DNA of 49,512 bases from Clostridia bacterium (GCA_017463205.1 JAFTPQ010000005.1:1-49512), one strand, 5' to 3'; numbered from the stretch's first letter, positions 22,416-31,265 are shown. A program made the numbers and translations. The notes: generated by a model not told the origin, from the sequence alone.

Positions 22416-25400
22416 TTATACGGTTGTTTCGTTCTTCGAAGAAACGTTCCAAACTGTCGGAACGCCCTTTTCATAACGCCAATAATTTCCGTTATACGCC
22501 GCGCCGTCTTCGTTGAATGCGGGTTCTGTTTCCGAATAGAGATATACCGTTGCATTTACCAACGCTTCGTTAAACGATAAGGAAAGCATATCGAACATTT
22601 CCGCCTTGTCATTTCCGCTAAAATAAACCGTATCAAACGATTCGCACTCATTAAACGCGCCGTCCCCTACTCGTACTTTTGTCGCCGACCATATAACGTA
22701 TTTTAATTTAGCACACCGAGCAAACGCTGACGAATCGATAAGTTTAACGCCCGTCCCCAACTCGACAACTTGCAAATTTTCACACCAAGAAAAAGCTGAG
22801 CTTTCTATCTTCGTTACGGCGTTAGGAATTTTTATTTCTGTTAATGAAGTTCTGCTAAAAGCACTGTTTCCAATCTTTATTACGGAATCGGGAATCATGA
22901 TACTTGTCAATTTACCGCAATTACTAAACAGAAAATTATTGATTACTTGCAATCCATTGGGAAGCGTAACCGTTGTCAATCGATCGCAATACATAAATGC
23001 GCTCCCACCGATCTCCTGCACAGTATCGGGCAATACTGCCTCTGTCAAACTACGACAATACGCAAACGCACTCTTCCCTATAACTTCCAACGACTGCGGA
23101 AAGTTTACCGTTTTTAATTGACCGCAATTAAAAAACGCCGATTCATCGATCGCAATCAATCCATCGGGAAGAACGACTTCCGACAAGCTTTCGCATTGCG
23201 AGAATGCGCTGCTAAGAATAACTTTGGTGTTGCGATGAACGTCAACCGTTGCGATATCCGTGCTGTTTGCCTTTACCAAAGCCACGTACGGGTTTTCCGC
23301 ATTGCCCCAATAATTTGCGTTGTCATATGCATTATATTCTATGTTCGGACAATTGTTAAACGCGCTTGAATTGATCGTTTTTATAGAATCGGATATAAGA
23401 ACCGTTGTTAAATTGGTGCAACTTTCAAAAGTATACCAACCGATTTCTTTTACGGAATTGCCGATTTTTACCGTTGCTAAATTTTTACAATTTTTAAACG
23501 CATCGTTTCCAAGCATTTGCACCGAATCGGGAATGGTTATTTCGGTGAAACCGTTACATCCAACAAACGCATACGCGCCAATGGAGATAAGTTTTTCTCC
23601 AAACGTTATATTCGATAAATTGGAACAAGCCGAAAAGGCAGATTCGCCTATGGTTATAAGATCCGTCAACGTAACGAGTTCCGTCAAAGATTTACAACCG
23701 TAAAACGCCCAATTGCCGATAGATCGCACCGTATTGGGAATATGGATATCAGACAAAACCGAACATCCCTCAAACGCATAATCGTCGATCGTGATTACGC
23801 AATCGCCAAGTTCCGCTTTTTGAAGCGCAACGCACCCGTAAAAAGCATATTTTCCTATCCTTTCCAGCGACGAACCGACCACTATCTTTTCCAGCTTTTC
23901 CCGTTTATAGAACGTATAATCGCTGATACCCGTAATTTTATCCCCCAAGACGACGGTTTCCAAATTTTCACACTCGCCAAACCATCCCGTCCCTTCGGAA
24001 ACAACAGAATTTCCGATCGTCACGTCCGCCAAACTTTGGCATTGTTCAAAAACGCCCACGCCGAGCGACGTCACCGAATCCGGCACAATGATCTTTTTTA
24101 AAGCCGTACATTGACGAAACGCATATTCGCCGATGCTTTCCACAGAACTCCCGAAATGAACGTTTTTCAATAATTTGCATTGCTCGAACGCCTTATTCCC
24201 GATCGTTTGCAGGGCTTCGGGGAAGCTGATGTCTGTAAAATCATTTTTAGCAAAAGCCAATTCTTCTATCATTAAAAGATTTTCCCCAAACGTAACGCCA
24301 TTCGATAATTCGCAACCGAAAAACGCTTGCGTTCCGATTTTCGTCACCGAATCGCCAAGCACGACGCTGTTTACTATTTTCCATTTAAACGCATAAGCGG
24401 AAATTTCCGTAATCTCATCGGGCAATACAACGTCTTTTTCCTCGCCGTTATAATGTAAAAGCAGACAATTTTCCGCATCTTGATAAAGGATAAACCCTTT
24501 TTCGTCTTCCGATATCCTATTTCCGCCCTCCTGCGTATAAATGTTTTTCGCAGAAGCCGCGACTCCCCCGTGATTTTCACGATCGCCCATTGTAAGAGTT
24601 AACGTTGATCGATTGTATATTTCCACCAACTTATTACAACCTTGAAATGCATTAAACCCGATTTCTATCACCGCCGAACCGATTTCCATAGAAACTAAAT
24701 TGTAACAATCTTCAAACGCTTTCGAGGCAATAATTTTGGTGGCTGTATGCGTCTTTCCAAATGCAATTTCTTTATCCACCGATTTTGCAAGATACAAATA
24801 CGGATTGCTTTCGTTCCCTAAATACAAACAATTTTCATATTCGGCGTACTGTAAAACGGGGCAGCTTGTAAACGCCGAACCGCCGATCGACGTAACCGAA
24901 TCGGGAATCGTCACTTTTGTTAATGCGAAACATTGATCGAACGCTCCGTCTTTTATCTCGGTGACAGAATCGGGAATCGCGATTTCCGTTAAATGAATAC
25001 AACCTTGAAACGCCGCCGTCCCGATCGTTTGCAACGTAGCGGGAAACTCCACCGTTTTTAAACCCTCGCAACCGGCGAACACAGAATATCCGACCGCCGC
25101 CATCGTTTGAGGAATTTGTAAATTTTCCAAGGCTTTACATTGGAAAAACGCCGCCATACCGACAGTTTTTACGTTTCCAAGGTTAATATCTTTCAGGCGA
25201 TAGCAATATGCAAACGCTTCCATCCCAATTGACTCTATACAGTCGGGGACAGTCGCTTCCTCCAAATAAGAACAACCCTGAAAGGCGTAATCGTCTATCG
25301 CTGTCACCGCGTTGCCGAGTTGTACGCATTTTAAACTCAACATAGAGGAAAACAGTCCGCGGTCGATTTTCGTCACCGTATCGGGCAAAACGACGCTTTC

Positions 25401-26114
25401 GATCGAATTGCGTTTTTCACCCCAAACGCCGCCGTCTATTTCCGTGACGGGCAAACCGTTGTATTCCGCAGGCACGACGATATCCAAACCGCAAACCGTG
25501 CCAAGCCCCACAAGGCGGTATTCTTCCTTGCTTTCTATCTTTTCAAAGGCAAGCGTTTCTTGAAATTCAGCGTCTACTTGTACCGTTTGGGCATACTTGA
25601 TTATATCGTTTTTTAAACTGTCAAAATCTGTTTTGGCGCAACTGAAATAAACTTTCCAAAAAGCGTCCGCCGATTTGTAACCAAAACAACAAACTTTAAA
25701 ATCTTCTCCAAATTCATCGTCTTCGTATGTAAAATAAACAAGTCCGTCTTCCTCGACAACGCCGATTTGCCAACTGTTTATGCCTTGTTCCGCATACCAA
25801 TCGACCTCTATATCCTCAACGTATTCCTTCACAGACCATAAATTCGGGGCGCGCGTGACGTTTTCGAAGGACGTAAACAATTCCTTTTGAGTCGCCACAA
25901 CCATTTCGGACGTCGTGTAATACGCCGTATACCCCTCTTTTTGTTGTTCACTGAAAAATGACGTCAACGTAACGGTTAAACCTTCTTTTTCAAAAGACCT
26001 ATTCCCGCCGATACTTTTTTGGCAGCCAAATAATATAAATATACTGCAGAAAACAACAAACGTGCAGATCAAAAAAAGTTTTTTGGCTTTGTAAAATGGA
26101 AATTTAATTTTCAT
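22416..26114 (-). CDS. Giant BspA-like leucine-rich repeat lipoprotein
   Basis: 1232-aa surface lipoprotein, probably for adhesion or polymer binding (family inference). The signal peptide ends in lipobox LFGC with Cys31. Residues of about 35-200 form a non-repeat domain. The rest is more than thirty LRR_5 units of about 23 residues (pattern AFxxCxxLxxVxIPDSVxxIG), interrupted by longer linkers near residues 410-460 and 560-600. A WxYxxGVPTVWNV tail closes it. ATG at 26114 follows AGGAG. No separate promoter is evident in the 63-nt gap after ylqF, and rnhB follows by 24 nt, so this surface protein seems to be embedded in a housekeeping operon. No cysteine-pair repeats occur here, unlike the lipoprotein at 16608. 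Confidence 0.9.
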   Translation of the reverse strand: MKIKFPFYKAKKLFLICTFVVFCSIFILFGCQKSIGGNRSFEKEGLTVTLTSFFSEQQKEGYTAYYTTSEMVVATQKELFTSFENVTRAPNLWSVKEYVEDIEVDWYAEQGINSWQIGVVEEDGLVYFTYEDDEFGEDFKVCCFGYKSADAFWKVYFSCAKTDFDSLKNDIIKYAQTVQVDAEFQETLAFEKIESKEEYRLVGLGTVCGLDIVVPAEYNGLPVTEIDGGVWGEKRNSIESVVLPDTVTKIDRGLFSSMLSLKCVQLGNAVTAIDDYAFQGCSYLEEATVPDCIESIGMEAFAYCYRLKDINLGNVKTVGMAAFFQCKALENLQIPQTMAAVGYSVFAGCEGLKTVEFPATLQTIGTAAFQGCIHLTEIAIPDSVTEIKDGAFDQCFALTKVTIPDSVTSIGGSAFTSCPVLQYAEYENCLYLGNESNPYLYLAKSVDKEIAFGKTHTATKIIASKAFEDCYNLVSMEIGSAVIEIGFNAFQGCNKLVEIYNRSTLTLTMGDRENHGGVAASAKNIYTQEGGNRISEDEKGFILYQDAENCLLLHYNGEEKDVVLPDEITEISAYAFKWKIVNSVVLGDSVTKIGTQAFFGCELSNGVTFGENLLMIEELAFAKNDFTDISFPEALQTIGNKAFEQCKLLKNVHFGSSVESIGEYAFRQCTALKKIIVPDSVTSLGVGVFEQCQSLADVTIGNSVVSEGTGWFGECENLETVVLGDKITGISDYTFYKREKLEKIVVGSSLERIGKYAFYGCVALQKAELGDCVITIDDYAFEGCSVLSDIHIPNTVRSIGNWAFYGCKSLTELVTLTDLITIGESAFSACSNLSNITFGEKLISIGAYAFVGCNGFTEITIPDSVQMLGNDAFKNCKNLATVKIGNSVKEIGWYTFESCTNLTTVLISDSIKTINSSAFNNCPNIEYNAYDNANYWGNAENPYVALVKANSTDIATVDVHRNTKVILSSAFSQCESLSEVVLPDGLIAIDESAFFNCGQLKTVNFPQSLEVIGKSAFAYCRSLTEAVLPDTVQEIGGSAFMYCDRLTTVTLPNGLQVINNFLFSNCGKLTSIMIPDSVIKIGNSAFSRTSLTEIKIPNAVTKIESSAFSWCENLQVVELGTGVKLIDSSAFARCAKLKYVIWSATKVRVGDGAFNECESFDTVYFSGNDKAEMFDMLSLSFNEALVNATVYLYSETEPAFNEDGAAYNGNYWRYEKGVPTVWNVSSKNETTV

Positions 26115-26154
26115 AGTTTGAATTTCTCCTCGCTTTTCTTACTTGTTTTTTGCG

Positions 26155-26175
26155 TTCAACGCGTACATGGTAGCC
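26155..26175 (-). repeat. Dispersed motif copy g (CATGGTAGC subtype), 3' of ylqF
   Basis: Minus strand GGCTACCATGTACGCGTTGA starts 3 nt after the ylqF stop. It is almost identical to the copy after obgE (5249-5270). Confidence 0.6.
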
Positions 26176-26177
26176 AC

Positions 26178-27035
26178 TTAAAATTCAAAATCGGCGTAAT
26201 CGGACGGTTCTTCCAAACACATTTTCCCGATTCTGCCTTTTCGGAAATCATCGATCAGTGCTTTTGCGCCACGCTCGTAATCAAACTCACCGCCGCGCAA
26301 AATAAAGCCCCGACGTTTGCAAAGCGCCTCGTACATACCCAATTTTTCGGAAAAATCGGTGATGTTATAACGTTCGGTGAGATATTGCGGATACTTTTCC
26401 GCCAATTCGCCAAGCAGTTCTAACGCGATATCGTCCATATCCAAAATATCGTCGTTGATACTGCCGATATATGCCAAATGCCGCGCGTGATACTGATTGT
26501 CGAAAGACGGGGGCATCGTGCCCGGCGTGTCCAACAGATCGAACGCGCCGCACTTCAGCCAGCGCACGTCCCGCGTTACCCCCGCTTTGTCGCCTGTTTT
26601 GGCTCTTTTTTGACCGCTTAAAAGATTGACGATAGTGCTTTTGCCCGTATTGGGGATTCCCGCCACCATAAAACGGAATGTGCGATTTAAGCCTTTCGCT
26701 TGTGCGCGAGCGCGTTTTTCTTCCGTGATCGCGTTTAATTTTTGCAATAAAATTCGTTTTGTCGAAATATTGGTGGAATCGCATTTTACGCAATATTTAC
26801 CTTTGCTTTCAAACAGTTTTAAAAAGGCGTCCGCTTTGCCGTCGGCAAGATCGGTTTTGTTCAAAACGTATAAAATAGGCTTTTCACCAAAGATCTTCTT
26901 TAAATTTTTATTGACGGTGGCAATCGGCGCGCGCGCATCCAATACGCAGATTACGCCGTCGCACAAATCGCGTTTTGCTTCCATATCCCGCATCGCTTTC
27001 GTCATATGCCCGGGAAACCATTGTATATTTTTCAT
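26178..27035 (-). CDS. ylqF: Ribosome biogenesis GTPase YlqF/RbgA
   Basis: Circularly permuted GTPase required for late 50S assembly. The 285-aa protein starts IQWFPGHMTKA, the family signature. G motifs appear in permuted order: G4 NKTD (about 59-62), then G1 GIPNTGKST (about 126-134), G2 T in AGVTRDVRW, and G3 DTPG. ATG at 27035 has AAAGGA upstream. It is typically downstream of trmD-rplS; here a small membrane protein gene and hairpin array C separate it from trmD, and rplS is missing. A possible -10 (TATAAT) overlaps the XRE-type palindrome at 27223-27236. Confidence 0.96.
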   Translation of the reverse strand: MKNIQWFPGHMTKAMRDMEAKRDLCDGVICVLDARAPIATVNKNLKKIFGEKPILYVLNKTDLADGKADAFLKLFESKGKYCVKCDSTNISTKRILLQKLNAITEEKRARAQAKGLNRTFRFMVAGIPNTGKSTIVNLLSGQKRAKTGDKAGVTRDVRWLKCGAFDLLDTPGTMPPSFDNQYHARHLAYIGSINDDILDMDDIALELLGELAEKYPQYLTERYNITDFSEKLGMYEALCKRRGFILRGGEFDYERGAKALIDDFRKGRIGKMCLEEPSDYADFEF

Positions 27036-27069
27036 AGCTTATTCCTTTCTGTTTTCTTTGCTGTTTTTT

Positions 27070-27192
27070 ATCCCTTGGGATTTTTCGCCTATGGCGTTGA
27101 CCGCGTTGCGGTATCGACGCAAAACTGCGTTTTGCTTGTCTTGGGCTTTGTTTCGTGGGCTCTGCCCACACCCGCAAGAAACTGAGTTTCTT
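27070..27192 (-). repeat. Multi-hairpin repeat element, copy C
   Basis: On the minus strand: AAGAAACTCAGTTTCTT (27176-27192), GTGGGCAGAGCCCAC (27155-27169), GCAAAACGCAGTTTTGC (27119-27135), ACCGCAACGCGGT (27100-27112), CGCCATAGGCG (27086-27096), ATCCCAAGGGAT (27070-27081). Linkers CAGGAAGTC, GCGGGT and AAAGCCCAAG match A, B and E. It fills the upstream side of ylqF. Confidence 0.9.
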
Positions 27193-27222
27193 GACTTCCT
27201 GTTTTGATAGGATATGTATATT

Positions 27223-27236
27223 ATAGAAAATTCTAT
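27223..27236. promoter_or_regulatory. Distal copy of the XRE operator palindrome
   Basis: ATAGAAAATTCTAT, a perfect 14-bp palindrome of the ATAGAANNTTCTAT type found three times around the XRE gene near 46.2 kb, and preceded, like the first of those, by ATATGTATA. On the minus strand it contains a TATAAT that could be the -10 for ylqF. Confidence 0.55.
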
Positions 27237-27243
27237 ATACGGC

Positions 27244-27660
27244 TCATTCCTTGATTTCGTAAAGAAATAACACGTCGTCAAAAACCGCATACAGGACAGA
27301 TTTTCCCACCAACCCTTGCGCTTCATCACGAAAAAATACCAAGCCCGTAGAATATTCTCGATCGTTCACTTTTACGGAAACACTGCCTGTATGTTTAAAA
27401 AATCCGAGTTGCCAATTGACAACAATCCCCTCACCGGGCGTTATGGATCTGCATTTTTTTCGGAAAACGAAAAACCAAACAAAATAATAGATTGCAGGCA
27501 ACAATACGATCAAGCCTAAAACACTCCCGATCAACATCGCCATTTCGATATTCAATCCTTTGATGAAAGCAAGCAATAAACATAACAAAAATTCTATTGC
27601 AAACATTCCCAAATAACAAAAGGCGGTTATTAGATATTTTTTTAAACCGTATATCTTCAT
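27244..27660 (-). CDS. Small two-helix membrane protein of unknown function
   Basis: 138-aa protein not recognised as any family. Two strong transmembrane helices (about residues 9-32 and 38-66) are followed by FRKK, a positive stop, and a soluble beta-rich tail of about 70 residues (ITPGEGIVVNWQLGFF...GSVSVKVNDREYS...) with an OB- or NfeD-like look, unproven. ATG at 27660 is preferred because AAAGGAG lies 8 nt upstream; a GTG at 27669 is too close to that site. It sits between trmD and ylqF and is flanked on both sides by hairpin arrays C and D in the same orientation, as if the gene had arrived with them or been bracketed by them. Confidence 0.7.
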   Translation of the reverse strand: MKIYGLKKYLITAFCYLGMFAIEFLLCLLLAFIKGLNIEMAMLIGSVLGLIVLLPAIYYFVWFFVFRKKCRSITPGEGIVVNWQLGFFKHTGSVSVKVNDREYSTGLVFFRDEAQGLVGKSVLYAVFDDVLFLYEIKE

Positions 27661-27679
27661 TGTATTCACTCCTTTTCCA

Positions 27680-27791
27680 CGCCTACGGCGTTCACTGCGT
27701 TGCGCTATCGACGCAAAACTGCGTTTTGCTTGTCTTGGGCTTTGTTATGCGAGGGCGTTGCCCTCAACCTCCCACCAAAGGCAACGCCTTT
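27680..27791 (-). repeat. Multi-hairpin repeat element, copy D
   Basis: On the minus strand: AAAGGCGTTGCCTTT (27777-27791), GAGGGCAACGCCCTC (27751-27765), GCAAAACGCAGTTTTGC (27713-27729), CGCCGTAGGCG (27680-27690). The scaffold CAAAGCCCAAGACAA and GTCGATA equals copy C, but the first two stems are replaced on both arms. Placed 15 nt after the trmD stop. Confidence 0.88.
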
Positions 27792-27805
27792 GTAATCCTG
27801 CTATA

Positions 27806-28471
27806 TTAAAGTAGCAAGTCGGGACGGTTCTTCTTGGTGATGGCAAGGGATTGCTCTCTACGCCATTTGTCGATTTTCGCATGATCGCCACTGCGTAACA
27901 CTTCAGGAACAGCCAAACCTCGATATTCTTGCGGACGGGTATATTGCGGATATTCCAACAAATTTTCCGAAAAACTCTCGTCCACCAGCGACGAGTTGCT
28001 GATTACTCCGTCTACATAGCGCGATACGCAATCCGCCACCACCATCGCAGGCAATTCGCCACCCGTCAATACGTAATCCCCGATCGAAATTTCTTCATCG
28101 ATAAACAGGTCGAGCGCACGCTGATCGACCCCCTCGTAATGACCGCAAAGCAGAATAAGATGTTCGTATTCTAACAATTCGAACACCTTTTGTTGCTTAA
28201 ACACCTGTCCTTTGGGGGACATATAGATCCGCCGAGCTTTCCGTTCGGGATCGAGCGCCTCGATCGCACTGCCGATCGGTTGCGCCATCATCACCATTCC
28301 CGCGCCACCGCCAAAGGGATAATCGTCGCACTTTAAATGTTTATCTTCCGTGTAATCGCGTATGTTGACAACGTTGATCTGTATTTTGCCCGTTTTTTGC
28401 GCTCTGCCGATGATGCTTTCCCGCATCGCGGAAAACATTTCGGGAAACAACGTTAAAATGTCGATTTTCAT
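27806..28471 (-). CDS. trmD: tRNA (guanine-N1)-methyltransferase TrmD
   Basis: SPOUT methyltransferase that makes m1G37 in tRNA and prevents +1 frameshifting. The 221-aa protein has the N-terminal IDILTLFPEMF, the knot motif LLCGHYEGVDQRAL and DEEISIGDYVLTGGELPAMV, then the linker and C-terminal YTRPQEYRGLAVPEVL...HAKIDKWRRE. ATG at 28471 has GGAAGG upstream. rimM and rpsP, its usual upstream partners, are absent: an ABC transporter permease ends 25 nt before trmD, and hairpin array D follows the stop. Confidence 0.97.
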   Translation of the reverse strand: MKIDILTLFPEMFSAMRESIIGRAQKTGKIQINVVNIRDYTEDKHLKCDDYPFGGGAGMVMMAQPIGSAIEALDPERKARRIYMSPKGQVFKQQKVFELLEYEHLILLCGHYEGVDQRALDLFIDEEISIGDYVLTGGELPAMVVADCVSRYVDGVISNSSLVDESFSENLLEYPQYTRPQEYRGLAVPEVLRSGDHAKIDKWRREQSLAITKKNRPDLLL

Positions 28472-28496
28472 AAAATTCCTTCCAAAATCATAGAAT

Positions 28497-29531
28497 TTAT
28501 TTTAAATTGAGTTTGCGTTTGAGGGTATGTAATTCGAACCACGTACAAAACGCCGTGATACCTACTTCCAATAATATCCACAACCACAAGAAAATATGTA
28601 TACCTACGGGCGTTGTCAGCAATTGATAAAATCCCGTGCTTGCCAGCAATATGGAAAAGGCTTGCGAACCGATGATGATTGCAAAAACCAACCCAAACGT
28701 TGTCGCAAAGCGTTTTTTATCTGCATATTTTTGCAAGAAACACGCCGCCGCGCCGCAGGCCGACGGGATCACGGGAATCCCCACCAACAATAAGAGTACG
28801 ATTTCGATGGTGAAAAAGATAGAATGTGCCGTTTCGTAACGGTAGAACACTCCCAATCCCTTAAAAATGACGCCAATGCCGCGATAAAACGCTCCGCCGC
28901 CGATGATCGTGCCTGCCAATAAAACGCCGATCAGCGTAGCCGCCACGGAAATCAGCATCACCGCAATAGCGCTGATCTTTTTTGCCAAAATATGTTCTTC
29001 TGCGCTGGCGGGAATACTGAATGTGACGTAACCCTCGTTTTTGAAAAAGTTTTTATTATAACGGCGTTCGGGCAAACCGATTGCCAGCAACAATAACCCC
29101 AAATTGCCGTATAAATACAGTATCACCGACAACACCATCCAGCCTGTTTCGTTTTTCTCGAGCGTCCGCATTTGTATACCGAAAAATACGGCAAAGGCTT
29201 GCAATAAGACCGACGCACCGATGACGATCGGCAATAAATAGCGAAATTCGTATTTTAAAAGCTTTTTTAACATTCTTTTACGTACCGTTTTCACTTTGCC
29301 GTCTTTGTCGAAATCTTCCGCAGGCAGAGGAAGCGTAACGGGCGGTATTTCTTTTTCGTCCGCTTGCCACGTTTCTTGTGTTTGCGTTTCGTCCGTTTCC
29401 TGTGTTTCGGTTGCCGCCGATATTTCTTCCTCTACGGGAGGGACAGGATCAGCGGGCTCGACAGGGGAAACGGGTTTTTGTTGGGGTTCCGACGGGATAT
29501 CGTCGAAAAAATCGTCGTATTTTACATCCAT
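28497..29531 (-). CDS. ABC-2-like permease with an acidic, proline-rich cytoplasmic head
   Basis: Membrane subunit of an ABC transporter with the ATPase that overlaps it. The 344-aa protein has an unusual N-terminal 70-75 residues rich in Pro, Glu, Thr and Gln, with no hydrophobic segment. A basic KKLLKYEFRYLLP turn follows and then six or seven transmembrane helices, arranged as in ABC-2/ABC-type bacitracin- or viologen-like exporters. Residues SIPASAEEHILAKKISA resemble the permease cytoplasmic loop of such systems. The start codon overlaps the end of the ATPase gene by 10 nt. The substrate is unknown. Confidence 0.8.
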   Translation of the reverse strand: MDVKYDDFFDDIPSEPQQKPVSPVEPADPVPPVEEEISAATETQETDETQTQETWQADEKEIPPVTLPLPAEDFDKDGKVKTVRKRMLKKLLKYEFRYLLPIVIGASVLLQAFAVFFGIQMRTLEKNETGWMVLSVILYLYGNLGLLLLAIGLPERRYNKNFFKNEGYVTFSIPASAEEHILAKKISAIAVMLISVAATLIGVLLAGTIIGGGAFYRGIGVIFKGLGVFYRYETAHSIFFTIEIVLLLLVGIPVIPSACGAAACFLQKYADKKRFATTFGLVFAIIIGSQAFSILLASTGFYQLLTTPVGIHIFLWLWILLEVGITAFCTWFELHTLKRKLNLK

Positions 29532-30229
29532 TTGAACACCTCCCTAAACAATCCGTCGATGGTTTTGCCTTCCCGCCTGCGAATGGCTTCCGCTTCGCCG
29601 TGCAACACCACTTCGCCCTGCTTTAAAAACAAAACGTAATCGAAATATTCTTCAATTTCCGAAATGAGATGGGTGCAGATGATCATTGTGGAGTTGGCGT
29701 TTTTATGGGAAAGGATCTTTTCCAAAATGTAATCGCGCGCGGCAGGATCGACGCCTGCGATCGGTTCGTCTAAAATAAATACGCGCGCGTTGCGGGAAAG
29801 GGTGAGGATAAGCGCTAACTTTTCCTTCGTGCCTTTCGACAGTTCTTTCACCTTTTGTTTTTCGTTTACGCCCAATTCGCGGATCATTTCAATCGCTTTT
29901 TCTTTGTCGAAATCGGTGAAAAAGTCTTCAAAATAATCGAGCTGTTGGGTGACGGTGTAGCCTTCGTTGAGGGCGTGCGCGTCAGGAAGATAGGAAACGA
30001 TGGATTTTGTTTCCACGCCGATGGGATAACCCGCCAACTTCACTTCCCCCTCGGTGGGCGTGAGCAACCCCGTCAACAATTTAATAAACGTGGTTTTTCC
30101 GCTGCCGTTCGGACCTAATAATCCGATGATCCCGCCCTTGTCGGGAACGGAAAAATGCAAATGATTTAATGCGTACACGTCTTTTTGATAGCATTTTGTT
30201 AAATTTTTACATTCAATGATGTTCGCCAT
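29522..30229 (-). CDS. ABC transporter ATP-binding protein
   Basis: Cytoplasmic ATPase energising the adjacent permease. The 235-aa protein has Walker A GPNGSGKTT (about 40-48), a Q loop at SYLPDAHAL, a signature LSKGTKEK (degenerate LSGGQ, as in many ABC-2 exporters), Walker B VFILDEPIAGVD and a switch His in CTHL. ATG at 30229 has GGAG upstream. The gene begins 54 nt after ftsY; that gap contains dispersed-motif copy h. The pair splits ftsY from trmD. Confidence 0.93.
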   Translation of the reverse strand: MANIIECKNLTKCYQKDVYALNHLHFSVPDKGGIIGLLGPNGSGKTTFIKLLTGLLTPTEGEVKLAGYPIGVETKSIVSYLPDAHALNEGYTVTQQLDYFEDFFTDFDKEKAIEMIRELGVNEKQKVKELSKGTKEKLALILTLSRNARVFILDEPIAGVDPAARDYILEKILSHKNANSTMIICTHLISEIEEYFDYVLFLKQGEVVLHGEAEAIRRREGKTIDGLFREVFKWM

Positions 30230-30254
30230 ACTGTTGTCTCCTTTGTGATTTTTT

Positions 30255-30280
30255 TATTCAACGCATACCTGGTATGCCCC
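30255..30280 (-). repeat. Dispersed motif copy h, 3' of ftsY
   Basis: Minus strand GGGGCATACCAGGTATGCGT then TGAATA: the CATACCAGGTATG part is a perfect palindrome (1-nt centre), while CAGGTATGCGTTGAA matches the family. It starts 2 nt after the ftsY stop. Confidence 0.65.
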
Positions 30281-30282
30281 TT

Positions 30283-31179
30283 TTAAAGAATTGCCTCGAC
30301 AAAACTCTTGGAATCGAACATTTCCAAATCGTCGATCTTTTCGCCTACGCCTGCAAAAATGACGGGCAAGGACAGTTCGGACGAAAGGGAGAACACAAAC
30401 CCTCCTTTTGCCGTTCCGTCGAGTTTTGTCAACACGATGCCGTCCAATTCGACCGCTTCGTCAAACACACGCGCTTGATTGACGGCGTTTTGCCCCGTCG
30501 TTGCGTCCAATACCAGCAATTTTAAAAAGTCCGCTTCGGGATATTCACGCGAAACCACACGATCCATTTTACGCAATTCGTTCATCAAATTGTCCTTGAC
30601 GTGTAATCTTCCCGCCGTATCCACAATGACAACGTCCGTTTTTTTGGCTTTTGCAGACGCAACGGCGTCGAAAATGACCGCCGACGGATCGCTACCCTCT
30701 TCGTGCTTGACAATACGCACCTTGGCGCGCTCTGCCCAAACGGATAATTGCTCGCTTGCCGCCGCGCGGAAAGTGTCCGCCGCCGCAACCGTAACCGTTT
30801 TGCCTTGCGACAGGAAATAATGCGCCAATTTCCCCACCGTCGTGGTTTTTCCCACGCCGTTTACCCCCACCAACATGATCACGCAGGGATAGGAAGGCGG
30901 CTCCACCTCCGATTCTTCCAGCATTTCCGTCAACGTGCCGCGGAGCAGTTCGGTGACGTATTCTTCGTCTTTCATTCTGCCCTCGATGGCTTTTGCCTTC
31001 ACCCGTTCGACCACTTCTTCCGCCGTGGAAACGGATACGTCGGAAGAAATCAAAATTTCTTCCAATTCTTCATAAAATTCGTCCCCCAATTTATTTTTGG
31101 AAAACAAAACGCGCATTTTTTCCGAAAAATTGTCTTTCGTTTTTTTCAATGCGCCGAATAATTTACCGAATAATCCCAT
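30283..31179 (-). CDS. ftsY: Signal recognition particle receptor FtsY
   Basis: SRP receptor GTPase that delivers ribosomes making membrane proteins to the translocon. The 298-aa protein has an amphipathic N-terminus (MGLFGKLFGALKK), the N domain, and the G domain with GVNGVGKTT (105-113), DTFRAAASEQL, DTAGR, TKLDGTAKGG and the C-terminal GVGEKIDDLEMFD. ATG at 31179 (MGLFGK, with AAGGAG upstream) is chosen over an upstream frame start. It has the short Firmicutes form without the acidic A domain. It follows smc, as in Bacillus, with a hairpin in the gap. Confidence 0.97.
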   Translation of the reverse strand: MGLFGKLFGALKKTKDNFSEKMRVLFSKNKLGDEFYEELEEILISSDVSVSTAEEVVERVKAKAIEGRMKDEEYVTELLRGTLTEMLEESEVEPPSYPCVIMLVGVNGVGKTTTVGKLAHYFLSQGKTVTVAAADTFRAAASEQLSVWAERAKVRIVKHEEGSDPSAVIFDAVASAKAKKTDVVIVDTAGRLHVKDNLMNELRKMDRVVSREYPEADFLKLLVLDATTGQNAVNQARVFDEAVELDGIVLTKLDGTAKGGFVFSLSSELSLPVIFAGVGEKIDDLEMFDSKSFVEAIL

Positions 31180-31238
31180 AATCTCTCCTTTTTTACTGCT
31201 ATTGATTTTGGTTTTTAAAAAGCCGATTTTTGCAAACA

Positions 31239-31265
31239 GGACAAGGCGCAACCTACGCCTTGTCC
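31239..31265 (-). terminator. Hairpin between smc and ftsY
   Basis: GGACAAGGCG (31239-31248) pairs perfectly with CGCCTTGTCC (31256-31265). The following tract is T-rich on the plus strand and only weakly so (TGTTTG) on the minus strand, so it may be a leaky terminator or processing/stability hairpin. Confidence 0.5.
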
